NCBI GenBank assembly: GCA_002104905.1
Contig: MCFE01000423.1
Location: 1 to 64,000, forward strand
DNA from: Basidiobolus meristosporus CBS 931.73
Lineage: Eukaryota; Basidiobolomycota; Basidiobolomycetes; Basidiobolales; Basidiobolaceae
Direction of reading: 5' to 3'
DNA: 64,000 nucleotides
This document shows positions 1 to 11,356 of the stretch, one piece after another. A program made the position numbers and the translations under genes. The first letter of the stretch is position 1; every line of letters starts with the position of its first letter. Below the pieces are notes generated by a model. It saw nothing but the letters and a program-made list of their open reading frames with translations. It was not told where the DNA came from and made no database searches.

Positions 1-360
1 TAAGTTGGGACTAGAAATGGGAGCTCCCCCATATGCACGTATTTTGAATTCCCCCAGAGTGTTGTTGGGTAACTGAAGACTTTGACTTTCGAGCTCGGCT
101 ACACCTTTGGGCATGTACGCTGCGAATGAAAAGCCTTCGGTACGTTTTGTGGGATAAAACAGTTGAACCATGAGAGCGCGGTCTTCCGTGGCAGGTGCGT
201 AAGGATCAGTTCGGTTGTGGTCCACCAACTGTAGCTCTACCGTTCCTATCTTGAATTTTCCAGTTGGTGCGGGAAACGGAAACTTGGTAGCTGCAGCTTC
301 CACCAGCGCTAATATTACTACGGTGGCAAAAGCAGCAGTTTCAATAATCCTGATCTTCAT
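1..360 (-). CDS. PAF acetylhydrolase-like alpha/beta hydrolase, N-terminal part (runs off window)
   Basis: An open frame starts at the ATG at 358-360 and runs leftwards out of the window, giving about 120 residues with no stop. Residues about 4-23 are hydrophobic and look like a signal peptide or anchor. Downstream come PAPTGKFKIGTVEL, then LVDHNRTDPYAP and RALMVQLFYPT. These are the entry motifs of the platelet-activating-factor acetylhydrolase isoform II family (PF03403), lipases that release the sn-2 acyl group of phospholipids. The catalytic Ser-Asp-His triad lies beyond the window edge, so activity cannot be judged. The gene is divergent from the catalase gene, with about 1.2 kb between them. 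The family call rests on motifs only; another secreted alpha/beta hydrolase is possible. Confidence 0.7.
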   Translation of the reverse strand, partial: MKIRIIETAAFATVVILALVEAAATKFPFPAPTGKFKIGTVELQLVDHNRTDPYAPATEDRALMVQLFYPTKRTEGFSFAAYMPKGVAELESQSLQLPNNTLGEFKIRAYGGAPISSPNL

Positions 361-601
361 TGGAGGTAAAATAAATGATATCGATGTCGGTTTTCTTCCT
401 GGAAAGTAGTACTTATAGCGCTTAGGGGTGAAAACCCATTGGTAGTGAACACTACTTTGGATCTGCCTCAGCAGAAACGTGGTGTGACTAGGGCCAGGAA
501 TGTATTTATGACTGCTCTATTTAGTTATCATGTAGTACCTGATTTCCTAGCTGATTGGCTGTGATTAGTGCCGTGCTAGGCTTTACTTGATATTCTACCA
601 G

Positions 602-688
602 CTCTAACTCTACTAATCTTGTATCGCACACTCTAACTCTACTAATCTTGTATCGTACACTCTGACTCTACTAATCTTGTATCGTACA
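602..688. repeat. Tandem repeat, 3 x 29 bp
   Basis: Three head-to-tail 29-bp units begin at 602, 631 and 660. They contain CTCTACTAATCTTGTATCG and differ at only one or two positions. The array is not interspersed with unique spacers. It lies in the divergent promoter region. Confidence 0.9.
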
Positions 689-1248
689 CTTGGTCCTGGC
701 TGCCTTTACCTGCAGAAGCGTCCAACGTGGGACACACAAGGCTTATCAAGTTCATTGGTTCTACGATGCGCCACTGTATTTATCCTCTCACATTTTATCA
801 ATGAAACCTCATAGAGACCTTAAGATACAGCTCTCTATTCCATAGCTTCCGAGGTAGTGGAATTAGCAAGCTCAGTAGAGCATGCGCTTTAAAGCGACAA
901 AGGACCAGTGTGTCCTTTTTGTGCAATATCCAGACATCGACCCGATTCCACCTTATATTCCCTGGCTCATATGGCGATATACATATCAGCAAGTTTGCCA
1001 TATACTTTCATATCGAGTGTTTATGTGAAACCAGAATCACATATGCATGGAGTTTATTCCTCGCAGCATATTGAAGTTTCACCAAAGGTCCATCGTACAA
1101 CATAGTGAGGCCGATTTGAAGGCACCAGGCATGCCTGTGGACAAGCATGTAGACGGAAGCGCGGAGTAGGCAGGTTAGGGGACAATTCCTTAGCAATCTG
1201 GTTGCAGGTTGATTAATTTTACTAATTAAGGAATTCAGCATTTGTTGG

Positions 1249-1342
1249 ATTCTAAAAGGCTAATTATGCCATTTCGCAATACCATCTTACCCAGCATTCT
1301 AAAAGGCTAATTATGCCATTTCGCAATACCATCTTACCCAGC
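1249..1342. repeat. Tandem duplication, 2 x 47 bp
   Basis: Two adjacent 47-bp units (1249-1295 and 1296-1342) appear identical. Each begins ATTCTAAAAGGC and contains TTATGCCATTTCGC. The array ends about 215 bp before the catalase start. Confidence 0.9.
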
Positions 1343-1558
1343 ATATTTACCTTTAACGAATCGGGGATTTAATCGTGATTGCGCCAACAACCTGACAGGT
1401 ACAATCAGAATGGTAATTTTGATAAAGGAGCAGATTCTCCACTATTTCATGCACGCCTTGCCCCTTGGGTGTGGATACAATCGGGGGGATACAGCATGTG
1501 TACCAAGACTATTTAACGTAGTCTGCGCCATGCATACCCCACCACACTTCTTGCTAGG

Positions 1559-4157
1559 ATGTGTAAAAAGATATCTCTTTTACTTTGCCTTCTTGCAGGA
1601 GCCGAACTGGCTCACCCTCAAATATGTGCCTTGGAGAGAGGTATCACCAGATCCTCCAATGGCTCAGACAAAGAGAAGCAGCTCCACGAATACACTATAG
1701 AAAATACCAACACATATGAGACCACGAATTCTGGCCTCAAGGTATGTGGAGTAAATTGGCAGTATGCTTGGATCACTAACGTGTTCGTTTTAGATAAACA
1801 ATACCCACAGTTTGAAAGCAGGGCTTCGAGGACCAACGCTTCTCGAGGATTTCCAATTCCGAGAGAAAATGATGCATTTCGGTAGCTTCAACCCTGCTCA
1901 CCCTTCTCCAAACCATCCACTCTGACACTGCGCTTTATTCCATGAAAGATCATGAACGAATTCCTGAGCGAGCGGTGCATGCACGCGGCGTTGGCGCCCA
2001 TGGATACTTTCAATCATACGGAGACTACTCCAACATCACCGCGGCCAAATTCCTACGAGATCCTGGGATTAAAACCCCAGTATTTGTTAGATTCTCCACT
2101 GTGTTAGGGTCTCGAGGATCAGCGGATACTGTCCGGGATATCAGAGGGTTTGCCACCCGCTTCTACACTGAGGAAGGTCTCTTCGATATAGGTAACTTTG
2201 ACGCTGCATGAATATCTATTGAGCATCTAGCTAACATGCTATCTCTAGTCGGAAACGATGTTCCGGTATTCTTTATCCAAGGTGAGTGGCCCTGAAATTC
2301 TCTCTGTCGGATTTAATCGAGCTTTTCCATCCACCAGATGCCATGAAGTTCCCCGACCTGATCCATGCCGCCAAGCCAGAGCCTGATACAGAGATGCCGC
2401 AGGCAGGGACGGCCCATGACACTGCTTACGACTTCTTCTCCGAATTTCCGGAATCATTACACGCAGTGTTTTGGGCCTTTTCTGGCAGAGGAATTCCAAG
2501 GAGGTTAGCAGTTTCTCCCCCGGATGGTTGCATTGTACCATACTGACCCGACTTGACCCAGCTTGCGTATGATCGAGGGCTTTGGCGTACACACTTTTCG
2601 ACTAGTCAGCCCAGAAGGTCGATCGGTGTTCGTTAAATGGCACTGGAAACCTCTTCAGGGCCTGTCGAATTTGGTGTGGGACGAAGCGCAAAAAATTGGA
2701 GGAAAAGATCCTGATTTCCATCGGAGGGATCTTTACACTGCCATCGATAACGGAGATTATCCTGAATGGGAGCTAGGTGTCCAAATCATCCCTGAGGAGG
2801 ACGAGTTCAAGTACGATTTTGATCTCTTGGATCCGACCAAGCTGATTCCCGAGTCACTTGTCCCCGTCACCAAGATCGGAAAGATGGTAAGGCGCTCGCA
2901 GGGCGATAGTCGTGCCTCATATATACTAAGTAATCTCGATAGACTCTGAATCGCAACGTGGATAACTACTTTGCAGAGACCGAACAGGTCAGCTTCCACC
3001 TGGGCCATATTGTCCCGGGGATCGACTTCACGAACGATCCCCTTTTGCAAGGTCGTCTCTTTAGCTATCTGGACACGCAGCTGAACAGACACGGAAGCGC
3101 AAACTTCCACCAGATACCCATCAATCGCCCCATCAACGCTGTCCACAACAACCAGAGGGACGGGTTCATGCAAACCACCATCAACAAGGGAAAAGTCGCC
3201 TATTATCCAAACAGCCTGCAAGGAAACTCGCCCCAGGTGGCCTCCCCAGCGAGTGGCGGCTACCATTCATACCGGGAGAGGGTAGATGGACCCAAAGAGA
3301 GAGGCGCCGCTCCAAGCTTCTTTGACTATTTCTCACAGACCCAGCTCTTCTACAATAGTTTGACAAAAGCGGAGCAGGTAAGTCACCCAGATATCTCGAC
3401 GACGATCATCTCGATTAAGCAGTCGATCTATTTTTAGCAACAGCTTGTTGACGCCGCTCGCTTCGAGCTTGGAAAAACAAAATCTCAAGCCATCCGTGAC
3501 AAGATGATTGAGCTGATAAACCATGTCGACCATGACTTGGCAAGGCGTGTGGCGATTGCCATCGGGGTCCAGCCACCAACCTCGAGCCCCAACCCAAACC
3601 ACAAACGAGCCACCACCGGGCTCTCCATTGACCGGTACCCCAAGACCAACATCAAGACACGTACGGTGGCCATCCTCGTTGCTGACGGCGTCGACAACTC
3701 CCAGGTGGAAGCGGTGTACCACAGCCTGAAAGCCCAAGGGGCGTATCCGGACATTGTCGCACCCTACATCGGCAGAGTGCAGGGCCTGGGCTTCCAGTCA
3801 AACAACACCTTCGTCACAACCTCGTCTGTGCTGTACGATGCGGTGTATGTGCCCGGCGGAAGGAAATCCATTGACATATTGCTCTCGCAAAACCCCGCCT
3901 TCCAGTACGACGAACCCATTGAATTCATCCGCGAGGCGTATCGCCATGGCAAACCGATCGCCGCCTCCGGCGATGGGGTCGAGCTGATCAAGAAGGCAGG
4001 GATCCCATACAGCGATAAAGAGGCAGGCGTCAACAGGCTCAAAGGGGTCCTGATCAACCACGGCCCTGACGCTAACACTCTGGCCAAGCCATTCGCCGAG
4101 GCCATATTGACCGGGCGATTTTGGGAGAGGATGAGGATGGACCCAGAGAACTTGTAG
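1559..4157 (+). CDS. Large-subunit secreted catalase with C-terminal DJ-1/GATase-like domain
   Basis: This haem catalase breaks hydrogen peroxide into water and oxygen. Eight exons can be placed: 1559-1741, 1794-1881, 1949-2191, 2249-2281, 2338-2503, 2562-2886, 2943-3377 and 3438-4157. They give about 730 residues, the usual size of fungal large-subunit catalases. The protein starts with a signal peptide ([16 protein letters not shown]), so it is probably secreted or in the cell wall. Visible catalytic parts are the distal His in [10 protein letters not shown], the Asn in [11 protein letters not shown] and the proximal haem-binding Tyr in [29 protein letters not shown] is the family signature. 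Residues about 545-730 form the flavodoxin/DJ-1-like C-terminal domain ([22 protein letters not shown]). All introns are 51-67 bp and restore the frame exactly. Confidence 0.95.
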
Positions 4158-4464
4158 TCGCACCCATTCGGAAAGAGGTCATGTGCATTCCCCCATCCAT
4201 GACACCATTGTTTGTTAATGAGGACTACGCATGTAGAGGCTGGTCTTATCTATAAATAAATGCTCGCCATATATGGCTATCAAATCGAACTTCCATCGGA
4301 TAGCGCCGAGGTGAATAAAAAAAACTGCTGCCGGACTGGGAATCCACTACGTATCACCACCTTTACCCATCTCACGCGGCAATAGCCAGTAGCTGAAGCT
4401 GTATTGTACGCAGTCGAACCGAAGTTCTATTTACCGGATAGTAATTCGTTTCAAGCCAGCCCCC
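4158..4464. promoter_or_regulatory. Catalase 3' region and promoter of the TRP-like gene
   Basis: No gene is seen. A TATA-like TCTATAAATAAATG at about 4249-4262 could serve the downstream gene or be an AT-rich 3' UTR signal of catalase; the sequence does not decide. Confidence 0.35.
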
Positions 4465-6695
4465 ATGTTGACTCGAAACAAACTCGTATTATTGCTCCTC
4501 TCACTCTGTATCTCTTTGGGTTCCTTCACTCTTACCACCGGCCACTCTGCATTTACGAGGTTCGAGCCATGTCCTAGGAGTGGATATTCGTGGGAGCCCA
4601 TCTCTGCAACGTCGCACCTAGACTCAATCAAGAGAACCTTGGATATGAGTATAATCGGCACTGCTAATTCACAGCTCATAGACGGGAAAGATGCTGAAAG
4701 TACGTATCTTATTTACCATAGTTCGCATTTTTTTTTCTCTACTAATCCTTCCACAGTCGCTCCATTCACCTATTACACTGCAGATATGGCCGGGATTCAA
4801 GTACTCAAATATAGCCAGCCCCAACTGTGCGAGAAATTGGGTGGGTGTCCTACCCAGTCGGGCAACGTGACCTTCATTGCAGTAATTTCCTTCTTTTCGC
4901 TCGAAGTGTGGCTATTGCCGATCCTAATGTTTTCTTTCTAGAGCGTGAAACTCTCCAAGTTTGTCCCATTCGTTGACGTGGACATACGAGCCGTTCTCCT
5001 CGATACGAACGAACGCGGGTACGGCTGCTTCCTCCTGAGCCGTGACCAGACGGATCAACCTTACTTTCATATCCTCGTGATCGTGGTTTTCTGCACCATA
5101 TTACTGAGTGTGGCCATGGCCGCGGTGGGCTACTATCTCGGGGAAAGCTCGAACATCTTCGTGTTTAGTTCGAGGTTTGGTGCGGACGGGGAAAACCAAC
5201 TGCTACAGTACCCCGGCTTCTTCGACATGGTTTACTACCTTCAGTTCGTAGTTGTGACCTCCCTGTTGAACCTGGACTATCCTTACTTTTTCCAAAGCTT
5301 CATCGCCTCCTTCCATTCCATCATGTTTGTGCTGGGCGACTCGGTTACTAACCATGCGGCAAGAAAGTCCCGTGGCCTGGCGGATGTCCCGGCCCCTCCC
5401 GTCTCGCCGGACCAGCATGGACTGGAATTTTTCGCCCACAACATTGGGCTCGAGGGAGCCGATCTGTTTGTCTCCATCCTGATCCTCATGGCCATGGTGC
5501 TGCTATGTGTTCTGGTGCTTTCCATCGTGCTAAGCGTTGTTGGATCGGTGCTGAAGGCACGCGCCGACGGATCCCCCTACTCACGCAAGAAGCAGATCGC
5601 GTTCGTTGCAGGTTGGTACTCGATGTTCATGTACACTTCTCCCTCCCGACTAACCCATCTCTCGCAGGAAACATTCTGAGAGTGATTCTCTTGTTCCACC
5701 TGCCCCTCACCATCTTCGGCTTCTATCAATTTTACATTCACGAGACCGCGTGGGTGACGGGGGTGGCGGCGGCCGTGGTGGCCATCTTTTCTTTGGGGGT
5801 TATCGGGGCCATTCTGGGTCACATGTCGCGCATTGCGCCCCGCTCCATCATCTTCATCGACGCGTTCTACATGCTCCTGTACGGACCGCTCTACAACAAC
5901 TACACCTCGGAGACGAGTCGATTTGCCTTCGTCGATGTCGGCTACCGACTCATTCTGGCCCTGATCATCGCGTTCGGGCAGAAGAGCGGCCTCGCCCAGC
6001 TGATCATCCTTTTGTGTCTGGAGGTGGCGAGCTTCTACTCGTTGATCGGCATCCATCCGTGGATCAGTCTGCCGGTGAACCGGTGGGAGATCTCCCGACA
6101 AGCGTTGAAGATCGTCTTTGTGAGTCTGCTGTTCGCCTTCCTGCCCAACATCAACGCAAGCAAGTCCGCGAAAGATTGGTGCGGCTTGATCCTGATCTTC
6201 CTGTTCCTGTTATTCCAACTGGTCTGGGTGATCAAGATCCTGTGCAACATCGGTCTGATGTTCATGAAGAAGTACCACCTTCGTCACGAGCATGCGTTCA
6301 AACCCGATCTGAACCGGGTCCCCAAGAAAACCGCCACCCCAAGCGTCAGGAGCGGGAACCTGCCCCCCAGGGCGGAGGCGTCGGTTTCCCTCGACTACAC
6401 CCACGATCGACCCTACTTCCCCGGCCACAAGCCGGACAACTACTCCGAGTCCCTACCCGAGACCGCCCAGCTCTCCCCCTACGAGAAGTACATGGCCAGC
6501 CTTAGGGAGAATGCGGGGCTACGGGACTCCTTCGCCATGGAGGATTCCAACGGCAACCGACCCTACGCCTACCAGGAGTCGGAGATGAGCCGGTCCAGCT
6601 TCGCCCTGGACGAGTACCCGGCCCGAGAACCCACCCCGCAACATACCCGTCCCGCCAAATTGCCCAAATTCTTCTCGGCCAAGAATAACGAGTAG
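4465..6695 (+). CDS. TRP-like/Flc-type multipass membrane protein
   Basis: Four exons (4465-4699, 4757-4881, 4942-5611, 5668-6695) give about 685 residues. A signal peptide (LVLLLLSLCISLGSFTL) is followed by a luminal or extracellular N-terminal domain of about 120 residues with cysteines. About nine hydrophobic segments follow between residues ~165 and ~575. The segment LLNLDYPYFFQSF, between two membrane spans, resembles the fungal transient-receptor-potential-like family (PF06011; yeast Flc1-3, fission yeast Pkd2). These proteins act in calcium handling, cell-wall integrity and haem or FAD transport. The last about 110 residues are a hydrophilic Pro/Ser/Tyr-rich tail, presumably cytosolic. 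The ligand or ion cannot be read from the sequence. A less likely alternative is another polytopic receptor-like family. Confidence 0.75.
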
Positions 6696-7060
6696 ACTTT
6701 CCTAACGGATCCCCCGCCCTCCTCATCGAAGTGTAGTGTAGTATAGAGCTTACCCCGACCATCTAATTCAATCTCAATCCTCGATCCTCGATCCATCCTC
6801 CCCTCTCGTTTGTACATTTCCAAGAGCCACCTGCATGGCCGGTACACCCATTCCTCCCTCTTCTCTCCTCCCTTCTCCTCCTCCCCTCAAGCCCCGGCGA
6901 CATGTCCCCGAGAACAAGAATAAACTTTCCTTGGAATCAAGTTGCGGATTTATTACTGACGTGGGATCTATGGATGTTAGGCAATGGAAATGGAAATGGA
7001 AATGAAAATGAGGATGTCGATGACGAGGGGTAACCAAGTCGATGATGCATCGAACACTCG
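6696..7060. other. Convergent 3' region
   Basis: Tail-to-tail gap between the TRP-like gene and the DUF1647 gene. It contains a pyrimidine-rich stretch (about 6780-6900) and a short GGAAAT microsatellite (about 6983-7010). No gene is seen. Confidence 0.5.
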
Positions 7061-8091
7061 TTACGGCAGAATCCGGGGGGTTTGGTGCCGCATACGTCCC
7101 TGTATCTGGAGTTTACAGTCCCCGTCCTGGTGGATCAGGAGGCCGGTGAGTCCCTCGTAGGAGCACCGACGGTTGCTGCGCAGGGCGAGGTAGGTCAAGA
7201 CAGCCTGATCCTGTCTGTGGTTGAGCCGATTGGAGCCGTCGGGTGCAATGCAGGATCGGTCCAAGGCGCACTGGAACAACGGGTTGATCAGGGTGTCCAT
7301 GACCTCGGGGTGGTGGGAGTTGAACCCGATGAATGCCCCGTTGCAGTTCCGCTCGTCCCCGTACTTCTCCAGGTCGTCCTGGAAGTGGTCGAACAGCTTG
7401 GGATGGGTCCATCGGCGTACGTTCCCCGAGCTCGTGGGGCTGTAGAATCCCTTCTCCTCCAGCCACTCGATCACATCCATCAGGAAGTTGGGGAACACCC
7501 GGTCCCCCGAGTCCATCCATAGCGTGATCCCTGGCCGCCTGTCCGCCACCTCCTTCAGGATCCCCGCCTTCCAGGCGTACTCCCCGCGGCTCTGGGTGAT
7601 GTTCCAGAACCCCGGGTACCGGGTGAAATTGAAGGTATGAAGCTCCTGGAACAGCCCCGCCCCCTGAATGGCGGAGAGCTGCTGACGCTGCTCCGCGCTG
7701 AGCCCCAGGTCGTACACGAGCACCCTGGCTCGAACGCTGGTCGGAAGGAAGGTTAGGCTGTTGTGCAGGGAGTAGAGGAATCCCTGCAAGGGACAGAAAT
7801 GGTTGGCGCTTGCTCCGGTAACGATCACGAACTCCTTCGGCTCTAAATCATCAGGTACAAGAGGTGATTAGGCCTGATGGAGGGGAAACCATGCGCCACG
7901 GCACCAAGCAACTTACCCTCGGCGTTCGTCCTGAGCATCCAACCCAAGCACGCCGCGAAGAGGAGCGCGAAGCAGAACAGTCTGAGGGATTTCTTTCCGG
8001 GGAACTTGTCCCGGACGGCGTATCTTTCGGTCTCTTCCCCCGAGAGCCGCTGGATGGTGAGGTAGGTTGTTTGTGGTGGGGATTTGTACAT
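7061..8091 (-). CDS. DUF1647-like type II membrane protein, probable glycosyltransferase fold
   Basis: Two exons: 8091-7917 and 7842-7061, joined at GAGG|GTAAGT and ATTTAG|AG, about 318 residues. The N-terminus is cytosolic and basic, followed by one membrane span (LRLFCFALLFAACLGWML, residues ~38-55). The luminal part begins EFVIVTGASANHFCPLQGF, followed by LVYDLGLSAEQ, FNFTRYPGFW, YAWKAGIL and LWMDSGDRV. This order matches the DUF1647 family of nucleotide-diphospho-sugar-transferase-like proteins. The DSGD stretch sits where a metal-binding DxD would be, but is not a canonical DxD. A Golgi glycosyltransferase role is inference; no substrate can be named. It is convergent with the TRP-like gene. 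Confidence 0.65.
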
Positions 8092-8635
8092 CTCTAGTAA
8101 CGACCGGATGTCAGAATTAGTACAACGGACGGGGTTGGTGCCGAGTGGGGATTGGAAAGTGTTGCTGGTTACCTCCGACGGACGGTTCGCTAGCCAAAAG
8201 ATTCCCAGGCGGTGGGTGAATGAGTGGATTCAATGATCCGTGTGTGAGGGGCGATACAGCCGGCGACGTGCTTATAACAATAGTGGGTGGAGAATGGGCT
8301 TGGTAGGTTGGCTTGTGCGCCGAAGTCCCAGTTGGTATCACCAAGCCCAATGCCAATTAGCCAATGGTTCACCCGGATTTTATTTACCAATTCCATCCAA
8401 CAGGTATTCAAAAATGCAATCTTTCTCGTTCCCCCTCAAAATCATTTTGGAATGCAAAATATCTATCCACGGTGGGCGGTGAATACACAGCCCTCGATCC
8501 ACGTCTCTCTAGGGGTCAAACCACCCAAGGCGACGTTCGTTCGGGCCTGGAAGGTGTTCCCCCCTCCCCAATCGATTAAACAATGGGGGAGGCGCCTAGA
8601 ACTATGGCACAGAAATGATCAAAAATGGGAAACTA
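8092..8635. other. Upstream region of the DUF1647 gene
   Basis: 544 bp between two minus-strand genes. No conserved reading frame is seen. It must hold the promoter of the DUF1647 gene and the 3' end of the RFWD3-like gene. Confidence 0.4.
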
Positions 8636-11026
8636 TCATGTGGCGATCCACTTGAACAAGTGAAGCATCTTGTCGGTCAACCCAACAAGCATATCATCCT
8701 TTCCCATAAGAGACACCCTTTTCATATCCAGGAAGGTGTCTCGCGACCCCGATGCGAGCTCTTGGAAAACGTATTGGGAGTTCGCAATGTCCCAAAGTAG
8801 CAGCTACAGAAACGAGGGTCAATGCGCCATGCTGAGGATCAAAGGGTGGAAAGATAGGACCATACCGATGAAGATGCTTCATCCCCTGCACAGACAAACG
8901 TCGTAGGCTGCGCCGAGTTTCTCCCGTAGGATCGTGTAAAAATGGTGGTTTTACCGAGGGATGTTTGACCTGAGCGTCCATCAAGATGGCATACATGCTT
9001 CACATTGAAATCTTCAGCAGTGTTTTCGATTCGGCTTACGATATGGTGGGTTGAAGATTGGCCAACATTCCGAAAGGATGTCAGCATGTGACTCGAAGAG
9101 GAATCGTATGATACGGAATAACATGACGATCCTACGAAACAATCAGTTTCTCAAGGCCAACAGGGTCGTGAAGTGACTGCTTACCTGGAAGTTGGAGGTC
9201 AAGAACCCTACAAGAGCTTTCTACCGAGGGTGCTTCAATATTCACAAGGTTCTCCCAGGTGAAGACATGCTCCAGATTAGCAGCCAAAAGTTTCCCCGGA
9301 TTCCCGTCTTGCGGTACGTGAACCAGAGAATGGATCGGCTTCATGCCGAGCTTTGCTCGATCCTGAAAATGCTTCACGGGGTCCTTTGTATACCGAAGGT
9401 CAAACATTCTGATCGAATTGTTCGACTGCCCGGAATACACGTAGTTCCCATCCGAAGAGTTCCAACAGCAAGACCAACCAGCAGCGCCCAGATCAAAACT
9501 GTTTCGACGTCAGGATCCACACTGAGGATGCTATACTTCTCACGCATAACACTAACCTTTGAACAACGGAATTGGTGGTAAGCGAAACCAACTTCATGGT
9601 CTTGTCCAGGCTAGTGGTTAGAACTAGATTATTGTCCAAAGGGCTGCAATGGGCATCTCGGACAGCTTTGGAGTGAATAGGGATAAACTCCTGTTGCGAC
9701 AATTCGCGCATGTTCAGCCTCAAGAGGCCGTGATGGTCCAACGAGGACCTGGCCCCTAATGAGCGACTGATAAGCAGCTGTTCAAGATATGTGTTTTCAG
9801 TTACAACACGAGCCGAGTTGTTCTAAAAACCCAGGCGAAGGTCAGTACTCGGTGCCATGCCGAATCTCGAGTAGGCAAGATACTTACATCTAAAGAGATT
9901 GGAACTGTATCCACGCCAATATATTTTCCCTGTGGGGAGCAACTCCATAAGCTAGGTCCAGCCTCGTACTTACTCTTCATTACACCGAGTTGCTGTCGGC
10001 ATCTAAGGATAATACCGTCCATTCAATAACGATGGATTGTTTAAAAGAGCAGACGTTTCTTCAGACAATACAATACCTGTTATACTCCTGCCTGATCCGA
10101 CCCAGCTCTTCATGTACTTTATCCAGCTCAGCCTACGAAAGAATCCAGAACGGCTCAGCGCGTATAGTAGTGACTATTCGATCGAGGGGAAGCCTACCGT
10201 TGCCATTTGATAAGCTAGCTGTAAACGAGCAATCTTCATGTCAGCTTGCTCCCTCAAGGCTCTTTCTTCTCGGGCTTCTCTTAACGCTTGATCTTTTTCC
10301 AATGTATCTATTGCCACGATTCTTTTTGCCCAAATCACTCGAATATCCTTCTTGGTGGCAACTTGACTAGGTACGAAGGCTCTATTAATCTACTACCAAT
10401 TTGAGCTATCACCACGACGACATACTTGCATTCCGGGCATTTACTCTTTGCTTCCCTGGGCTTTCCACTTTTACCCAACCAACGTTCAATGCAACTATCA
10501 ATATTTGCGTGGGCTTTAGTTCAACTAATATCATTACACACAGTTAGGAGAGGTTCAAATACCTTCGCCCAAATAAGTGCCCGCACTTCAAAGATACCAC
10601 TCGGTGCTCTCCACGGCTTGCCCAAGGTTCGAAACAGATAGAGCATGTGGTTGCTTCTTCCCCTTCATCGTCATCGCTAATAGGGCCCGAGTCTCTCTCT
10701 TCTGTAGAGCGTTTACCAGGACCAGCAAAAGGTTTCTGAAAATCAATTTGCGAAGAGAAAGCATTTTCTTGCGAAGTTGCAGGGGCTGTCGACACTGCAG
10801 GCGCGTTTGGAACGGGAAAAACATGCTCCGAAGGGAGGGGTGACTCTTCTGCCTCGTTAGATCTAGGCTGTGCACGTTGTGACGAGTTGGTTTGAGAAAC
10901 TTCAGCAGGAGCTGAAGCAGTGTCACCTGTACGATCTGTACCTCTTTCTACAGGCTCTTCGATAGTCGTTTCTTCCGGGTTTTCTTCTTCCGAATCGATG
11001 GTGATTGGAATAGTTGAAGTGTCCAT
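8636..11026 (-). CDS. RFWD3-like RING - coiled coil - WD40 E3 ubiquitin ligase
   Basis: A multi-exon gene running from the ATG at 11024-11026 to the stop at 8636-8638. Residues 1-135 are acidic and Ser/Pro-rich. A C3HC4 RING follows: [19 protein letters not shown] and, after a short intron, CPECK. A coiled coil comes next ([20 protein letters not shown] and [14 protein letters not shown]). The rest is a WD40-like propeller over several small exons, with [36 protein letters not shown] and a last exon [20 protein letters not shown] ending HLFKWIAT. Domain order and the CGHLFG and WSCCW motifs match animal and plant RFWD3, which ubiquitinates RPA and RAD51 during DNA-damage repair. Most intron borders in the WD40 part were not fixed base by base. 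Confidence 0.8.
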
Positions 11027-11356
11027 TTAAACTTGGACCTGACGAGAGTCCTTGTTGAAAGTAGCACCCTATTCTATTTACTACTGGCGTGATTTGTTTA
11101 TCAAAAATCAGACACGAAAATAGAAAAATCCCAAATCAAAATCGGTAGAATTTATTCATTTTGCAAACAAATCACTTAGGGTGAATGCTTTGAAGCCAAG
11201 ACGCAAGACGCAGTCAAAATCAGTCTAGAAGTGACACCCAAGGTTACTTTAATGATCGATTGTGATTAATACGGATTCCAAACAAGAGAGGGAGTGTATG
11301 TATGACTGACAGTGAGGGAAGAGATAAAAGTACATTATTGGAGACGAATTCCTAGC
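11027..11356. other. Spacer between RPC4 and RFWD3-like genes
   Basis: 330 bp between two tandem minus-strand genes, AT-rich, with no reading frame of note. It should hold the RFWD3-like promoter and the RPC4 3' UTR. Confidence 0.4.

Larger units (their letters stand above)
361..1558. other. Intergenic region between divergent genes
   Basis: No convincing gene is visible: short frames on both strands have no recognisable motif and no intron logic joining them. The stretch holds two tandem repeats (listed separately) and must carry the promoters of the PAF-AH-like gene (minus) and the catalase gene (plus). Confidence 0.5.

Noticed and set aside
602-688. Possible CRISPR array
   Set aside because: Units are directly adjacent without spacers and the genome is eukaryotic.
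5750-6505. 251-residue frame on the plus strand, Arg/His-rich
   Set aside because: Off-frame shadow of the last exon of the TRP-like gene in GC-rich DNA; no motif.
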